Assembly: GCF_905404315.1 (NCBI RefSeq) | Contig: NC_066288.1 | Location: forward strand, 2,294,001-2,358,000 | Direction: 5' to 3' | DNA: 64,000 bases | Source: Leptidea sinapis | Taxonomy: Eukaryota; Arthropoda; Insecta; Lepidoptera; Pieridae | In this document: piece after piece, positions 19,895-31,949 of the stretch | Numbering within the stretch: position 1 is the first letter of the stretch | Layout of the letters: every line of letters begins with the position of its first letter | Notes under the pieces: model-generated | Databases searched by the model: none | Seen by the model: the letters and a program-made list of their open reading frames with translations, nothing else | Told to the model about the DNA's origin: nothing | Program-made: the position numbers and the translations under genes

Positions 19895-20358
19895 TAAATT
19901 GATTTATGCGTGCGCCCATCAGCAATTTCAAGAGCACAGTTCCCAACAATTACGAGAGTAGGTGCGACATGAATATTAGACATGATCTTCGTCTTGTCCA
20001 TTTTGAGACCTACTCCATGGGAAGCTGTATTGAGGCTATCGAGCATATGGCTTTAGTCTTCCATGGTCTCTGCCATGATTACGATATCATCTGCGAATCG
20101 AAGGTGAGTGATGTATTCGCTGTTGATATTGATTCCCAGCCCGTTCCAGTCCAGAAGCTTAAAGACATCGGTGAACAGCTTCGGCGATATAAAATCGCTT
20201 TGTCTGACTCCCCGTTGCAGTCGGATAGGGTTCGAGAACTGATCCTGGAGACATAATGACATGGTGGCGTTTCCATACAAACACTTAAACGCTTCGATAT
20301 ATCGATTATCAATTAGGCACCTCTGAAGAGACTGAAGCACCGCCCAGATCTCGATCAA
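19895..20358 (-). mobile_element. RTE-type reverse transcriptase fragment (pseudogene)
   Basis: Minus-strand frame: YIEAFKCLYGNATMSL, RLQRGVRQSDFISPKLFT (RT block B; RTE elements normally have RGVRQGD..SP), then ITHLRFADDIVIMAETMED with the FADD catalytic box. The next frame continues MLDSLNTASHGVGLKMDKTK and IMSNIHVAPTLVIV. About 150 residues of the RT palm and thumb edge are kept. A gap of a few codons follows KLFT, and both ends are truncated. The Gly of RQGD is changed to Ser. RTE family membership is well supported by this string of motifs. Confidence 0.85.
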
Positions 20359-20364
20359 AAATTT

Positions 20365-20840
20365 ATATCAAAGTCTAGATTGGTTAAAGTTATTGATAAG
20401 ATATGACACTTTTTAGAGGACATGAACATTCAGTATTTACACGTAGACACAGACAACATATTTTATCAAAATCATAAATAGCATATGCTTTGATAATAAC
20501 CCTTAACTACTCTAATGTTCCGAAAGCAATTATTACATAAAAACCACCGAACCTTGAATTTAACTTTCAAATTATTATAAGCCTGACCCATAGATCAACA
20601 CGGTCATGGGGTGCTCTGTGGCCTGACCCGTTTCCAGTTTGAACTAGTTTGTCTTAGGCCATATTGGCTAATCATACACGTGTCTGAAAGTATTTACCAT
20701 TGACCACGATGCTCAAACATGAGGGACCGGAGCGGATAATATTATAGTTTCGCTTATAAGCTCTGGAATGTGTTATGATTATTAATGAAAAGAAAAATAT
20801 TTATTTATTCAATATTTATAATATTAGGTTACTATATATA
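20365..20840. other. No gene seen
   Basis: Moderately GC-richer block at 20580-20750 without ORF or known repeat; the rest is AT-rich. Confidence 0.35.
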
Positions 20841-20845
20841 GTTTT

Positions 20846-20898
20846 AGCTTTAAAAAAAAGTTTTAATAAGTATACTTATTAAAACTTTTTTTAAAGCT
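20846..20898. repeat. Near-perfect 53-nt palindrome
   Basis: Left arm starts AGCTTTAAAAAAAAG and runs to ...AATAAGTA; the right arm is its reverse complement with one A/T fewer in the homopolymer. No loop: the centre is TATA. No ORF and no flanking family recognised. Confidence 0.9.
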
Positions 20899-20999
20899 GT
20901 TAATTAATATAATAACGCAGTTAAAATCAAATCAAATTATGTTTTATCCCTTTAATAATATCCTATGTTCCTCTTATGGAAAGCTTACACGAATAATTT

Positions 21000-21200
21000 G
21001 CTATGTTTTTAAAGTCATAACCCTTGTAGGATTAATACACATAATTTTTTTTAAAAACAATATATTATGAACGATGCGGGACTCGAACCCACGACCTCTG
21101 GCGTTCCGCGCAGTGCTCTCCCAACTTAGCTTATGCTTTGTTCAACTCTCAGGTTCGAGTCCCGCAACGTTCATAAAATTATGTTTTACAAATTTTACAT
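21000..21200. mobile_element. rep-G copy 3, inverted tRNA-like halves
   Basis: Left domain ('tatgtttttaaagtcataac', 'ggattaatacaca'), then an antisense tRNA-like sequence at 21068-21130 (with a deletion in the anticodon stem), then 'tttgttcaactctcagg', then a sense T arm plus acceptor end (21153-21174, 'ttcgagtcccgcaacgttca'). The same antisense-then-sense arrangement as in the 8.6-kb copy, so the copies share a foldback architecture. Confidence 0.65.
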
Positions 21201-21544
21201 TTCTCCGAACACAAAAATATTTTATGTTATTTTAATATATAATGCATCTTTAGAATCATTTGATGATTATAATATACAAGATGAATAGCGATTGCAACAG
21301 GTTGTTAGATTTTTGAAATTTTATTAAATACTTTACGGTTTTTTATTCACCCTCTTCAAAACAGAACACAGAAGTACAAGCAAATCGCTGTTGTGCAAAT
21401 AAATAAAATACAAATAATTATTGCCTTTTGTATAAATTTCGAGATAGTTATGGACGAAAATATTGTTTTTTTTCTTTCCGAGATTTAATTTTAATAATAT
21501 AAAGAAGTCTCTAAGTTAGCAACATGAATGGATTATGAAGTGCT

Positions 21545-22035
21545 AAAATAAATTACATATTCAGTTATTTATTTATTTTGTTTATGTATTTATTTACCAC
21601 ACACAGCAACTATCATTACAGGTATTACCTAATGCGACAGTTACAAACACAAGAATAACATATATACAAACAACAAACAAATCAATCTAAACCAAACATT
21701 ACATTAGCAAAAATACATCACACCATAAAATACAAAAAATTTTAACATACAACTATTTATCATAACAACTACTTATAACAATACCCTTGAGAGTTGCGTG
21801 GAGTGCCACGTACACCCAAAAATGTCCACTTCATGGTGGAGTTCATTTATATGGTGAAGTGCGTTAGTTAAAGGCGACTTTGCCGACACAATTGTTCTCG
21901 CCATCGGAATGGATAGTAGTGGCGGATGGAGGCGCCTCCACACGTACCGGTCCGGCACAAGGAGACTCAAGCAGCACAGAACTCCCGAATTATGCTCCTT
22001 CCCGCGCAACAACTTCACCACATACGCTGCTAAAA
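21545..22035 (-). mobile_element. LINE-P, ORF2 C-terminus and 3' UTR
   Basis: Minus strand: LLVPDRYVWRRLHPPLLSIP, then SPLTNALHHINELHHEVDIF and a stop near 21775. This is the kind of C-terminal tail ('P.ART......PL..AL..IN......D.F') that I know from R1/Jockey-side LINE ORF2 proteins. It is followed by a T-rich 3' UTR with 'gtaactgtcgcattagg', 'taatgatagttgctgtgtgt' and 'ggtaaataaata', ending in a (AATA)n tail. The same 3' UTR occurs at 32915-33010. 5' truncated, 490 bp. Confidence 0.65.
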
Positions 22036-22039
22036 AAAA

Positions 22040-23335
22040 TCCCTACGTTAAATAGTTACTAATGATGAATGTATTTCTTATCTTACTCTTGTTGAAGTAT
22101 TGCAATAAACCGAATATAGACCATATATAGAGTGAACTGTTAATGTCCAACATACTCGTCCCACTAATTTGAAAGATTCGATTTGGATGAGAGATATAAC
22201 ATGGCAGCTGTGAACAACTCTTCCACTCCTATTAAACTCAAATTCTCACAAACAGTATTAAAACATCAATAAATTACAAACTTAAGAACTCTTACTATAT
22301 CGAATACAAAACGACGCTGTGAATGCAACAAACGGCTTATTTGAGTGCCATTCATCATCGTTTATAAGCACAACCCATTCATCTCAACTAATGTTTGCCT
22401 GACGTTTTAAAATAATGTGTAAACAACCTATGGAATCCTACAGGTTCAATAAATATATATGACGAAAAGCCTTGAGATGATCGTTGTACAAATGGTTTAA
22501 TGTAACAATCGCTCCACATATTAAAACGACCAACAAAGTGGCGGTACTTACTCTTCACAAAATACTATATAGTTGGTTCAAGAAAAATTTGAACATGCTA
22601 GAGGAAAACAGTTTTGGCAAATAAGAAATACCGCGTCGTATCCTCGCTCGTTTGTCAAGCCAGCAGCGAAAAGATGCGGGGCGAATGCTACGGTCTGCGA
22701 GGCGAATGAAGCGACGTGGGGGAGGAGAGAACACAGGCAATGTATTTATTCAGCTGACACCATCCTTCTTTAACAAGAGCTTTGCTTGATGTCGTTAAAT
22801 TTATTCGTTTGATGCCGAATAATGACGTATGCACGTTTTATTTGATCTTATACTTGTTACAAGTTTATTAATTGTATGTTTGTATTTGCTTAAGTTTGTT
22901 TAGGTCCAATCTTACAAGCGGACCTTGAATGTTTTTCTTTCATCTTTCAGAGTTTTGATATTGTATTTTTTTTTTAACGCGAGTGTTACACATTTAAATA
23001 AAATCTTTGTAACTGTATTTTATATAAGCTATTTTCGTTATAGTAGATTTTTTTATAATTTATTTATTTAACTCGACGTTTCATGACCTTTGACCAAAGT
23101 TCACATGTGTAACAGTCGTATTTATCAAACAAAATACTGTGTGAAACAGTAGGGACTGGACAATGCCAACCGAAGAAACAAAATATGCTTGTCATCCAAG
23201 ATAGGTTTGTAACTACAAACATAGTAATAGGTGAGATGTGCTTGAATCGTGAGGAGGCGAGAGGCGAGAGCGGGTCGCGGCGGAAGGACACCGATTCCAA
23301 AAATAACAATAATCGTAACTAGAATTAGATTAATT
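22040..23335. other. No gene recognised
   Basis: Two GC-richer patches (about 22620-22730 and 23200-23290) have short ORFs on both strands with no motif that I recognise. No repeat family from this window is seen here. They could be pieces of old elements. Confidence 0.35.
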
Positions 23336-23339
23336 AATT

Positions 23340-23440
23340 ACATTGTATAAAAATACGCAATTATTTTTATACTTTTTAGTTCATATTGTATCTATTGTTT
23401 TGGAATAGTGTTTTTGAAGTCTGTTGTTTTTTTGTTCAAA
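23340..23440 (+). repeat. Dispersed repeat Q, copy 2
   Basis: Partner of 3435-3545 ('ttttggaatagtgtttttga', 'agtctgttg' and a T run). Confidence 0.7.
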
Positions 23441-23834
23441 TTTTTCTTTCCAATATCTGTCGATAAAATAGTTGTATCAATTGAGGCGAAACACTCCACC
23501 ACAAGCCCTAACTCTTAACAGAAACTTGTGTATTAATAAAAAAATAATCTAAAGAGAATATATACTTGCGAAGCCAATGTACAGCATGATCAAAGGTTAT
23601 TGGGTCGAGGAATATGAGATAGATCTAATGTTGTGATCATTGTTATGTAGAGCTGGTATCCGGACACAGGGGACAGATAACCGTCGGCAGTCATATGATA
23701 ATCCCTCAGTGCATCCATCATGTTGGTATTACTGGACCGAGTTCACCTCTGCACAAAACGGCTTTAATCCAGATTATAGCGCTTACATGCTTCACACATA
23801 TTATTAGATAGCTAGTTGGTACAAGATACAATAT

Positions 23835-24515
23835 AGAAATGTATCCTCTGGTATTTAATCCATAGCATTATTTCCTATGGTATATTGCTATGGGGTAACG
23901 CTGCCGATATTAATACAATATTTGATCTGCAGAAGAGGGCTATTCGCGCTATTTATAACCTAGGTCCTAAAGAATCATTGAGAGCAAAATTCAAAGAAAT
24001 TAACATCTTGACTTTTGCTTCTCAATATATTCTTGATAATGTAATGTTTGTTCATAGGCACATAAGTGAATTTGCTAGAAATTGTCATAACCATAATGCT
24101 AACACCAGGACCAGATATAAACTTATAATGCCTACTACTCGGCTAAGTCGAGTCAGTAACCCTTTTGTGGAGCGATGTATATGCTTTTACAACAAGATCC
24201 CAGAAAATGTTCAAAACAAAAGTATTACTTACGTTATTCAAAAGAATTGTTAATAAACGTTTGTGTGGTAAAGATTACTATAACATAAATGACTTTCTTA
24301 ATCATAATATAATAATATATGTAATATAATAACTTGGGAATTGAGCGACCGCCCTCAGGCTATTAAATAATAAGTTTAATTGTACAATATTACTTTGTAA
24401 ACATATTTTTTCGATGATAAAAAAAGCTCGCTGGGTTTGTTGCACCCATTCTTCTCAGGTTCGAGGCATTCGTTTTGGAATGGATGGTAGTTTTTTTGAA
24501 TAAAAATATTTGAAT
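23835..24515 (+). mobile_element. LINE-C, ORF2 C-terminal region and 3' UTR
   Basis: From 23850 the frame gives IISYGILLWGNAADINTIFD, LQKRAIRAIYNLGPKESLRA, KFKEINILTF, then a 'NTR'-type region and SNPFVERCICFYNKIPENVQ; a frameshift at about 24240 leads to the last codons. It is a sister of LINE-B (same order of motifs) but with its own 3' UTR: 'cctcaggctattaaataata', 'ttcttctcaggt', 'tggatggtagtttttttga' and a tail 'aaaaatatttgaatatgaat'. The 3' UTR recurs at 45.2 and 62.0 kb on the minus strand. 5' truncated. Confidence 0.85.
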
Positions 24516-24519
24516 ATGA

Positions 24520-24795
24520 ATTTAATACAAACTTGTATTGTTCATTAAGTCAGTTACTCTTGTACTCTAACTATTTTACTTACTTTAAAACATATATTTA
24601 CTTTCTCAATAACTCTTTTTGTTTTAATGTATTTTAACAATATACGACTGTAATTGTTAATAATTATAGTTAGGACGAGCATAAAATCATTGTATTTTCT
24701 ATCTTTCTTGTTGCAATGAAACGTTTTGTATTTCTTTCTTCTTATTGTATGTCCTTATTACTTTAATTATTTTTTAACATTCTTTTTCTTTTATG
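24520..24795. other. No gene seen
   Basis: AT-rich spacer between two LINE fragments. Confidence 0.4.
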
Positions 24796-24799
24796 TATA

Positions 24800-24935
24800 T
24801 TATTACACCTTCCTTAAAGGCTGGCAACGCTGTTGTGATTCTTCTGATGTTGCAAAAGAATGTAGGAGGCGGTAATCACTTAGCACCAGGTGACCCGTAT
24901 GCTAGTTTATCCTCATTTTCCATAAAATAAATGTA
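24800..24935 (+). mobile_element. LINE-A 3' tail fragment
   Basis: Short 5'-truncated copy: 'caccttccttaaaggctggc', 'aatcacttagcaccaggtga', 'cctcattttccataaaat'. Matches the last 130 bp of the 16.5-kb copy. Confidence 0.85.
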
Positions 24936-25239
24936 TTAGATACTAGTAACACTGTAAAATCAACCCGTGGACAACGGTGTGGGTTTTCACTAGAAATTAA
25001 TTAAGTAATTAAGTAATGTACTATGCAATTGTAAAATGTATTGTGATAACGGTTTGGTATCGCAAATAAATAAAATAAAATAAATAATAATATACTAAAA
25101 CATTAGACATTAAGTGATTGTAACACGAGGCACGTAATCAAAAGCCCTGGAGTATTACCGACGGATTTCCATATTTTTGTAGATCCACGCTAACATGAAC
25201 TTGGAATGTGTCCGTAATGAATTATTATTTTTAATATAG

Positions 25240-25527
25240 GTGAAGAATTTTTTTTTTATGAAAATACGGGACGATACAAGCAGGACGTTCAGCTGATAGT
25301 AATTGATACGCCCTGCCCATCACAATGCAGTGCTACTTAGGATTCTTGTAGAGCCCAAAAAATCTGAGCGGCACTACAAATGCGCTCGTCAATTTGAGAG
25401 ATAAGATGTTAAGTCTCATTTGCCCAGTAATTTCACTAGCTACGGCGCCCTTCGGACCGAAACACAGTAATGTTTACACTTTACTGCTTCACGGCAGAAA
25501 TAGGCGTCGTTGTGGTACCCATAATCT
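25240..25527 (+). mobile_element. rep-E copy 2
   Basis: Near full-length single copy: 'atgaaaatacgggacgatac', 'gtaattgatacgccctgccc', the hairpin 'gtgctacttaggatt...aaatctgagcggcac', 'cccagtaatttcactagcta', 'cttcacggcagaaatagg', 'gtggtacccataatctag'. No inverted segment of the kind found at 13719-13773, so it serves as the unrearranged reference. Confidence 0.8.
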
Positions 25528-25599
25528 AGCCGAAATCCATCATGATTATAATAATGTTACGTATTAAGACTGTAAGGTTGGGAAACACCAGTAGGTATA

Positions 25600-25735
25600 G
25601 CTTATTTTTGAAAGAGGAGGATAAACGAGCGTACGGGTCACCTGATGTTACGAGCAAGTAATTACTGCCACCCACATACTGACAGGAGCGTTGCCGGAGA
25701 TCCCATCTCATATCGCCTTGAAAACACGGCATAGT
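25600..25735 (-). mobile_element. LINE-A 3' tail fragment
   Basis: Minus-strand tail: 'gataaacgagcgtacgggtc', 'acctgatgtta', 'aggagcgttgccgg'. 5' truncated and 2-3 small deletions. The 68-codon antisense ORF over it is not a gene. Confidence 0.8.
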
Positions 25736-25739
25736 TCTG

Positions 25740-26340
25740 CATAGAATGTATTACGAGATTCAGCTGTTAGTCAAACTCTTCTTACTAGGAACCAATAGCT
25801 CGCAGTTAGATTGATCTATCAATCGAAATTTTTCGCGTAAAATTCTTCGTTACAATTATATTATAATACTTGAACAAGAATTCACTTTTAAAGTAAAATT
25901 TTATGTATTAGCAAGTGGATTATATTATTTATGCTGTAGAAAACTTATCCATTTGCGTACCAACAATGTACTACACATGATTATACTTCAACTACTAAAC
26001 TCACACAAGAACAACAATTCATTGTGTACGAGAATGGATTTAACTTACAACAAACAATATTATTGTTACTCTAGTTAATTAGATCTGTAATTCATCGCCT
26101 TAAGCAAGTCGAACACTAATTAATTTCTACTAGCCTGTTGTGCTGCGATACCGAATCCAACGAAGGTTAATCTATAAATAATAATGTTAAACATACAAAT
26201 AACGCAATAAGGAGCCTGGAATAACACAAGCATTAACGGCTTTTTTAGGTGTTTGGACGAATCTGAGAGAGACCTGCACTGCTGGTTTATACGGCATCTT
26301 TTAGCTATGAGTCGAATTTAACGAGGAGTCGTTGATGCTC
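25740..26340. other. No gene seen
   Basis: AT-rich, no family recognised. Confidence 0.4.
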
Positions 26341-26344
26341 CAGA

Positions 26345-26543
26345 TCAATTGTCTCGTATACGTGACCCTAAATTCAATAATCTTTGCCCACGAAATAATA
26401 AGGTTTTCGTGATCCCGCTTCATTGCACCGTTGCCCGAGCCATTGCACCTATACCGCGTTCATTGACATCTTTCAACGCGCTCTTGGACAAGAATAATCA
26501 ATGGGATCCATTTATTGATGGGTGGACTTCTAAAATTAAATAA
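26345..26543 (+). pseudogene. Possible LINE ORF2 C-terminus
   Basis: Frame ending at 26541 reads FNNLCPRNNKVFVIPLHCTV, then ARAIAPIPRSLTSFNALL, then WDPFIDGW and a stop. The layout (short basic stretch, 'A.APIPRSL..FN.LL', then an acidic D-F pair near the end) resembles the LINE-P C-terminus at 21.8 kb and other R1/Jockey-side LINE tails. Too short to place, and no 3' UTR link is seen. It could be chance. Confidence 0.4.
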
Positions 26544-26549
26544 ATAAAT

Positions 26550-28100
26550 CTTAGTACTATCATCGGCATACAGCAACCATAATATCGTTTAAAGCAGTGG
26601 AAATATTGCACGAACTAGAAATAAATAGGTACCAAAGTGTTCAATAATTTTCATTTAGTAATCATAAGTTTCGTGCAAGGAGTTGGTTAGAAAACACGCT
26701 GTACGTCCGTAAATTCGATGGTAATGTGTACTTGTTTGTCGTGTACTTGTTTTGGATTGTCATAAACCTAGTACGAAAATAATTCAATTTATAAAACAAG
26801 TTCTATTTGATGTTTAGTTGTTATGAGAATCCAAAGTCCATTAGCAAATTTGGCTAGAACAGCTTTGAATTACTTTACTTTTCACGACCTCAGATAAAAC
26901 TTGTGCGAAATGGCATTCATAGAAATCATAATAGCATGCTTATATTTTGTTAGTTACCTGTCGTTATGAATGTTATATAAATCATAAATCAAATCTCCTT
27001 TTACAAAGTTTCTGTAACGAATTAACATGTATATATTCGTCATGTGTTGTAAACCTTTTGTGTGAATAATAACTCTTATTATGAATATCATTATCAGTTA
27101 TCAGTTCAAAAGAGGGATTAGTACAATTTAATTAACATTAGGATGTTGACAGGAGTCGAGATGGTGCTAGAAAAACAATGCCTACGTGCCTACAAAGTAC
27201 ACATGTCAGAAGTGAAACCTGCATTGTGCATGAACCTCTAAACTGCATATGATGTCCTGGTACGTGTTGTTAGGATGACACATGATTTCAACCGCTATGA
27301 AAGACATTACTATCACCGCTACCATATTTATCTTCTCCTGGTGTTTATGTAGTAAATATGTAATAGGTCGTGCGCATTACATAAGACAATCTCTCGTTCA
27401 ATTATGATCGCCTGGTACCAAAACACTGTATAATGCTTCCTCTCCCATTTCTTCCCACATTAAATTTTATTATAAATTTGTTTGTCTCGCTTTTTCGTTT
27501 CACCAACTTTCAAATCACAACAAAGCTAAAGAAGTTTTCACTTCAAAAACAATCTTACGACAATACAAAACGCATATTTACATTCGTTTATTTAATTTTA
27601 TTTTTTCTTATAGGTACGAGTACACCTTTGTATTAGGAATATTAATGCATAAGACTGAGTTGTGTTTGCCTATAATTGGATCTACATTACGATAGTGATA
27701 ATATAAATTATTTCTTACGTCAATAATCTTATTTCTTACGTCAATAAATCTTACTCTGATTTTATTAATATAAAAAAATCGATTGGTGTAAAAGTAAAAT
27801 ATTTCATGAAAATAATTATAATAGCGATAGTATATTAATGTACACAATTCCCATAATATTGTATACTATGTTATTTAAATTATATAAATAACTAATGACT
27901 GATGTTAGTAGACATCTACGGACTGCGGGGCGATATATTACCTAAACTAAACTAGCTAAACTCCCACAGTAATTTGTTTGTTCATTTGACCGAGAAAGAA
28001 GAACTACAAAACTTACATGCAGTTTGTATATATACACTCAAAATAGACAGAAGCGGTAGATAGCGTCACCTACCTTCGTGTTGATTCGTTACAATCCGAT
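26550..28100. other. No gene seen
   Basis: AT-rich; a short tandem 'atttcttacgtcaataa' pair at 27710-27750. No recognised element. Confidence 0.4.
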
Positions 28101-28109
28101 TTTCACTAA

Positions 28110-28325
28110 GGGGATTCCTAGGGTGCCACACCGGTGCCTATTTCTGCCAATTAGTGTTACTGCTCGTCGCAAGAATTAATGTGCAACACAAGCAATATTT
28201 GTGTCTTTCTTAAAGGTTCGCCATACCTGATATAAGTGACATTACTGGACTAATGAGACTTTAAAACTTATCTCTCAATATGACGTCCGCATTTGCGATG
28301 CCACTGGGCGTGTCAACCAACAGGT
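28110..28325 (-). mobile_element. rep-E, old diverged copy
   Basis: Minus-strand cues 'ggtgcctatttctgcc', 'attactggactaatgagact', 'cttatctctcaatatgac' and 'gcgatgccactggg' follow the rep-E order seen at 52.2 kb, with many changes and missing parts. Confidence 0.5.
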
Positions 28326-28609
28326 AAACATTGGTTGTGTCGTTACCTCTTGGCGTAAACAAGACCGTGTAAAACAAAAGAACACAAATGTCATGTAAGC
28401 TTTTAGAAAAGAGCAACGTTGAATTAATGCAGAAGTTATTTCTTCATTAGAAAGTCAAATCATAAGTGCCCTGCAGCACTAGATAGCTTACAGAACCAAA
28501 ACAGCCACTGAGTGTCCTGAGCGAGTGTGAATGAGAAAATACCATTGAATATTTAACCACAAAATGATTCCATTATATATTATAATGGTGCATAATATCC
28601 AAGATAATA

Positions 28610-28820
28610 AAGTTCAGTATGTATAACAACACAGATTACGGTCGAATCAGCGGCGTTCATAGTAATGTCGGCAATTCTATAAACATTGTAATGGTTGGAT
28701 TCAGATGGGGAACAACCGAAATCATTCCAGGATGTTTATTTCAAACGTAATAGCGGATTGTGGCCGCGGTAGAATTATATCAACGATACACAGTGTGCCA
28801 TCTGCTCACTTTTATATTAT
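28610..28820 (+). repeat. Dispersed repeat R, copy 1
   Basis: About 200 bp that match 60860-61085 in inverted orientation: 'ttacggtcgaatcag', 'atggggaacaac', 'gaaatcattccagg', 'tgtggccgcggtagaat' and 'atatcaacgatac'. I estimate about 85% identity by eye. Both copies have open stretches but no recognisable protein. Unassigned family. Confidence 0.8.
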
Positions 28821-28869
28821 AACTTATAAAATGTTCCAGTATATTTTTACACGTGGATTTAACGGCTTG

Positions 28870-29830
28870 GCTTTACCCCGCGGCAAAATTTAAGGTTACC
28901 TTTGTACCTGACGAGGAACACGTTATTATTGTTTTTAATTTGGCAAATAAACCTAGGTGTTACACACGTTTTGTAATGATTTTTCATTACAAATAGAATT
29001 TCATTTGAAAAGGCTTCAAATGACTTCAATCTGAGAAGTGTGAAGGAAAAAATTGAGTAAATTCGTAAAAAATACAAGTCAGACTGGACCTACATATAAA
29101 CGAAATAATTGGCGATCCACGAAAAGACACAGTCTAAGATTGTTTCGCCTCAATTGATCTCCTACCAAATTCGCAACAGGCAACGATATGCAACCGACCT
29201 AGCCTTTGTGCCACCGGCGCTTGCGAGTCAGATTATACTGTAAGTGGAGGAAGATCATAGTGAAATTATCATTTTTTAGGGCCCTAATGATCTGTAATCA
29301 GTTAACGGGGAGATTAAAAAAAAGTATATGTTAGTGACTGACATGTAAACTCCAATCCGAACGTTTTAAATTTTTGCAAAACGTAAAACACCGTGTAAAT
29401 AAAATTATTGAAATGAACCTGTCTTTAACTTAAACAACTGGTGATACTTTGATCGCTCTAACAAGTTATTTTATTTCTCTCAAAAGCGAACGTTTTAAAA
29501 GCAAAAAAAAACATATATCTTTATATTCATGACAAACGGCCGTCCGCGGGTTTTTCACACGAAATATATTTGTTGTGCGCACGTGAATCTAGATACCTAG
29601 CTCCGCCTAAACGCTGAAGGTCGTTGGCGTGATCCTAAGCCTTACCATCAAGCCGATCTGAAAACACTTGGTTGTCTGTTAGTTTGTGCATGCTTAATTG
29701 AAAAAATGACTTAACCGATTAGAATGTAATTTAGTAATATTTTATTGCAAGCCTCACATAACATTCAATGTTTTTTTGAATAGAATCAGTCCAAAAACAA
29801 AAAAAGTAAAGTGAATTCAAATTATACGCT
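28870..29830. other. No gene seen
   Basis: AT-rich. Around 29660-29760 ('gttgtctgttagtttgtgca', 'cttaaccgatt') there is a motif style typical of arthropod Helitron-like repeats, but too little to call. Confidence 0.35.
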
Positions 29831-29837
29831 AAAACCT

Positions 29838-30050
29838 GCATGGGCAAAGTCGTCGTCGTAAACATTAATTATTAACACGCGATTGACCATTTGTGCTTCA
29901 ATAAAATAGCCATTCGATCATCGACAAGGGATTTCACTAACGTTTACCTTCGTACCGTCGTCACACGTTGAAACAAGTCCCATGCATTAGTTACACCTGT
30001 GTACGGCGGCATGAGCCTACATTCTATTTCAAAGTATTTATTTGAACATA
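29838..30050 (-). repeat. Dispersed repeat S, copy 1
   Basis: Inverted match to 37425-37625: on the minus strand 'gtgacgacggtacgaaggta', 'cccttgtcgatgatcgaat', 'ttttattgaagca' and 'taggctcatg'. Relative to copy 2 it lacks the 'caccgtgcgaaggta' duplication. No ORF. Unassigned. Confidence 0.8.
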
Positions 30051-30059
30051 TCAGTAAAG

Positions 30060-31145
30060 TAAATTGTCATCAACAAACGTATAGCCAATTTGGAATTATT
30101 TTGGCATTCGTTCTTGTACAATACTGTTACGGTGATGTACAATTTAAATATTTCTGAACTCTGAACTGATTATGTATTAATTATATATATATTTTTTTAA
30201 ATATATAAACGTACTTTAATAAGCGGTTGTGTGCGTATTTTTTTTTTGTTTCGTATAGATTTTTAAAAAATATTCCCACAAATAACCCTTACAAAAATAC
30301 AAAATTTTCACACTTTAATGAAACTCACACTCACTGTCTGAGAAAATTAAAAATAAGATATGTGGTATACGTACTTTACAAGCCCTGAAGAGGTGTTGGT
30401 GATTGAGATGTCCCACAGGAAGACTGGAACGACTTTTATACAATGTTTCTAATAAATGCAAAAGACGTTTAATAGGTAAGCAAAATACTTATATCATAAA
30501 CTAAATATGGGGCAGTATTAATAAGAATCCACAAATTTTCAGCATGACCTATGCCATTTCTGTAGATTTTATATTAAAAAAATTGTATGCTCTCAAATGT
30601 ATATCCCAATATTTCCGAAACATTTAAAACTGATTTCATTTCAATTGGCTTAAAAACAGAAAAAGTAGTAGATATAAATTTTACAACCTGTTTTATTAAT
30701 ATTTGTTATAACATTGACTGTTTTTGTAGTAAGCAGCTGATGGGTTTGGTTGAAGGTGAAGGGAGGGGGTGTGAATTGTAACACACATCGGCATGTTAAC
30801 CGTGGCTTAACATCACATCACTATAAAGAGGAGATATTGGATCCTCGTATGATCCTTTATAGTAGATTAATAGCCGAAAATTTCAGTATGATGCATTTAA
30901 TGCTCGTACACACGCCGCGAGAAAAGTGGTACACAATCCGAGTGGGTCAAAAGAAAATAATTTAATTATTTTTAAGAGTGTAGTTAACCTTCACATACAT
31001 GAATTGATATTTTTAACATTTTAAACTAAACGTAACATTACATTGTAATTGTTTGTATTTTTTCTAATTATATTTCTTGGGAAGCAATAATCGTGAAACA
31101 ATTTTAAAAAAATCCGTATTTGAACCTTAACCCACCGTATGACCG
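30060..31145. other. No gene seen
   Basis: AT-rich with AT-dinucleotide tracts near 30180-30210. Short ORFs here carry no motif. Confidence 0.4.
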
Positions 31146-31149
31146 CTCT

Positions 31150-31590
31150 TTAATGGCACGGGCAGTCAATGCCTCCCTTGTACGGAATACTGGGTTTCGA
31201 ACAATCCGTGGATATCTGTAACGCAAAAATAAATTGGCTTCGAAGATACTGGGTTATAAATAGAGCAAAGCAATACTTCAAGCCAGCCCTAATTCTAGCA
31301 CTCTACAATATGCTGGTGGAGCCACATTTAGAGTATCGATTTCTATCTCTGGTCTGGTGCACAACATCAGCTCGAAAAATTTGACCGCGTACAACAAGCT
31401 CAAATTGTCGAGGATCCAGTTCAATGATAAATCATACTTGGATAGATGCTAGCATTCCTTTTCAGTACGGTATTTAAGGAATATTCTTCCACGCATAGCC
31501 AAGCTATAGAATGAGCATCCTTACGTCGAGTTTCCAGGACGCTACAACATGATGACCTTCATAAAAAGCGCATACTGTTGTTGAATTTGA
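31150..31590 (+). mobile_element. LINE-A ORF2, old fragment
   Basis: Diverged plus-strand copy: YGILGFEQSVDICNAKINWL (compare SIGILGLKISSDCQFRGHL in the 15.9-kb copy), then NRAKQYFKPALILALYNMLV and EPHLEYRF, LVWCT. Later, in other frames, it follows the C-terminal DNA ('aagctatagaatgagcatcc', 'tttccaggacgctacaacat'). Many indels. Confidence 0.75.
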
Positions 31591-31949
31591 ATTCTTTAAT
31601 TTAAATGTAGAACTATTATTAGCACATAAATATAAGGCATATAAATTATATGTAAATAAACCTTATTATCTTTCTTTTCACCGAATTACCTTAGATTGAA
31701 GATGTTCCGTCGAAAATGTGGTCTTAGGAACGACGGCAAGGCACGTTAGTGGCGTACCGTAGGGCCGTAACGGCCCATAAATTTTATTTTATGTATACTC
31801 CGCGATCGAAAGGCTTAGAACATTTAGAACAATGTCCGATTAGGTACGCGATCAAATTTGTAAATTATTATGTGCTATACTAGTGTGGTAGAGCCGATTT
31901 TTAAACCAATAGAATTTCGTCGAGTGAGAGAGAGCTACGAAGATGAGAT

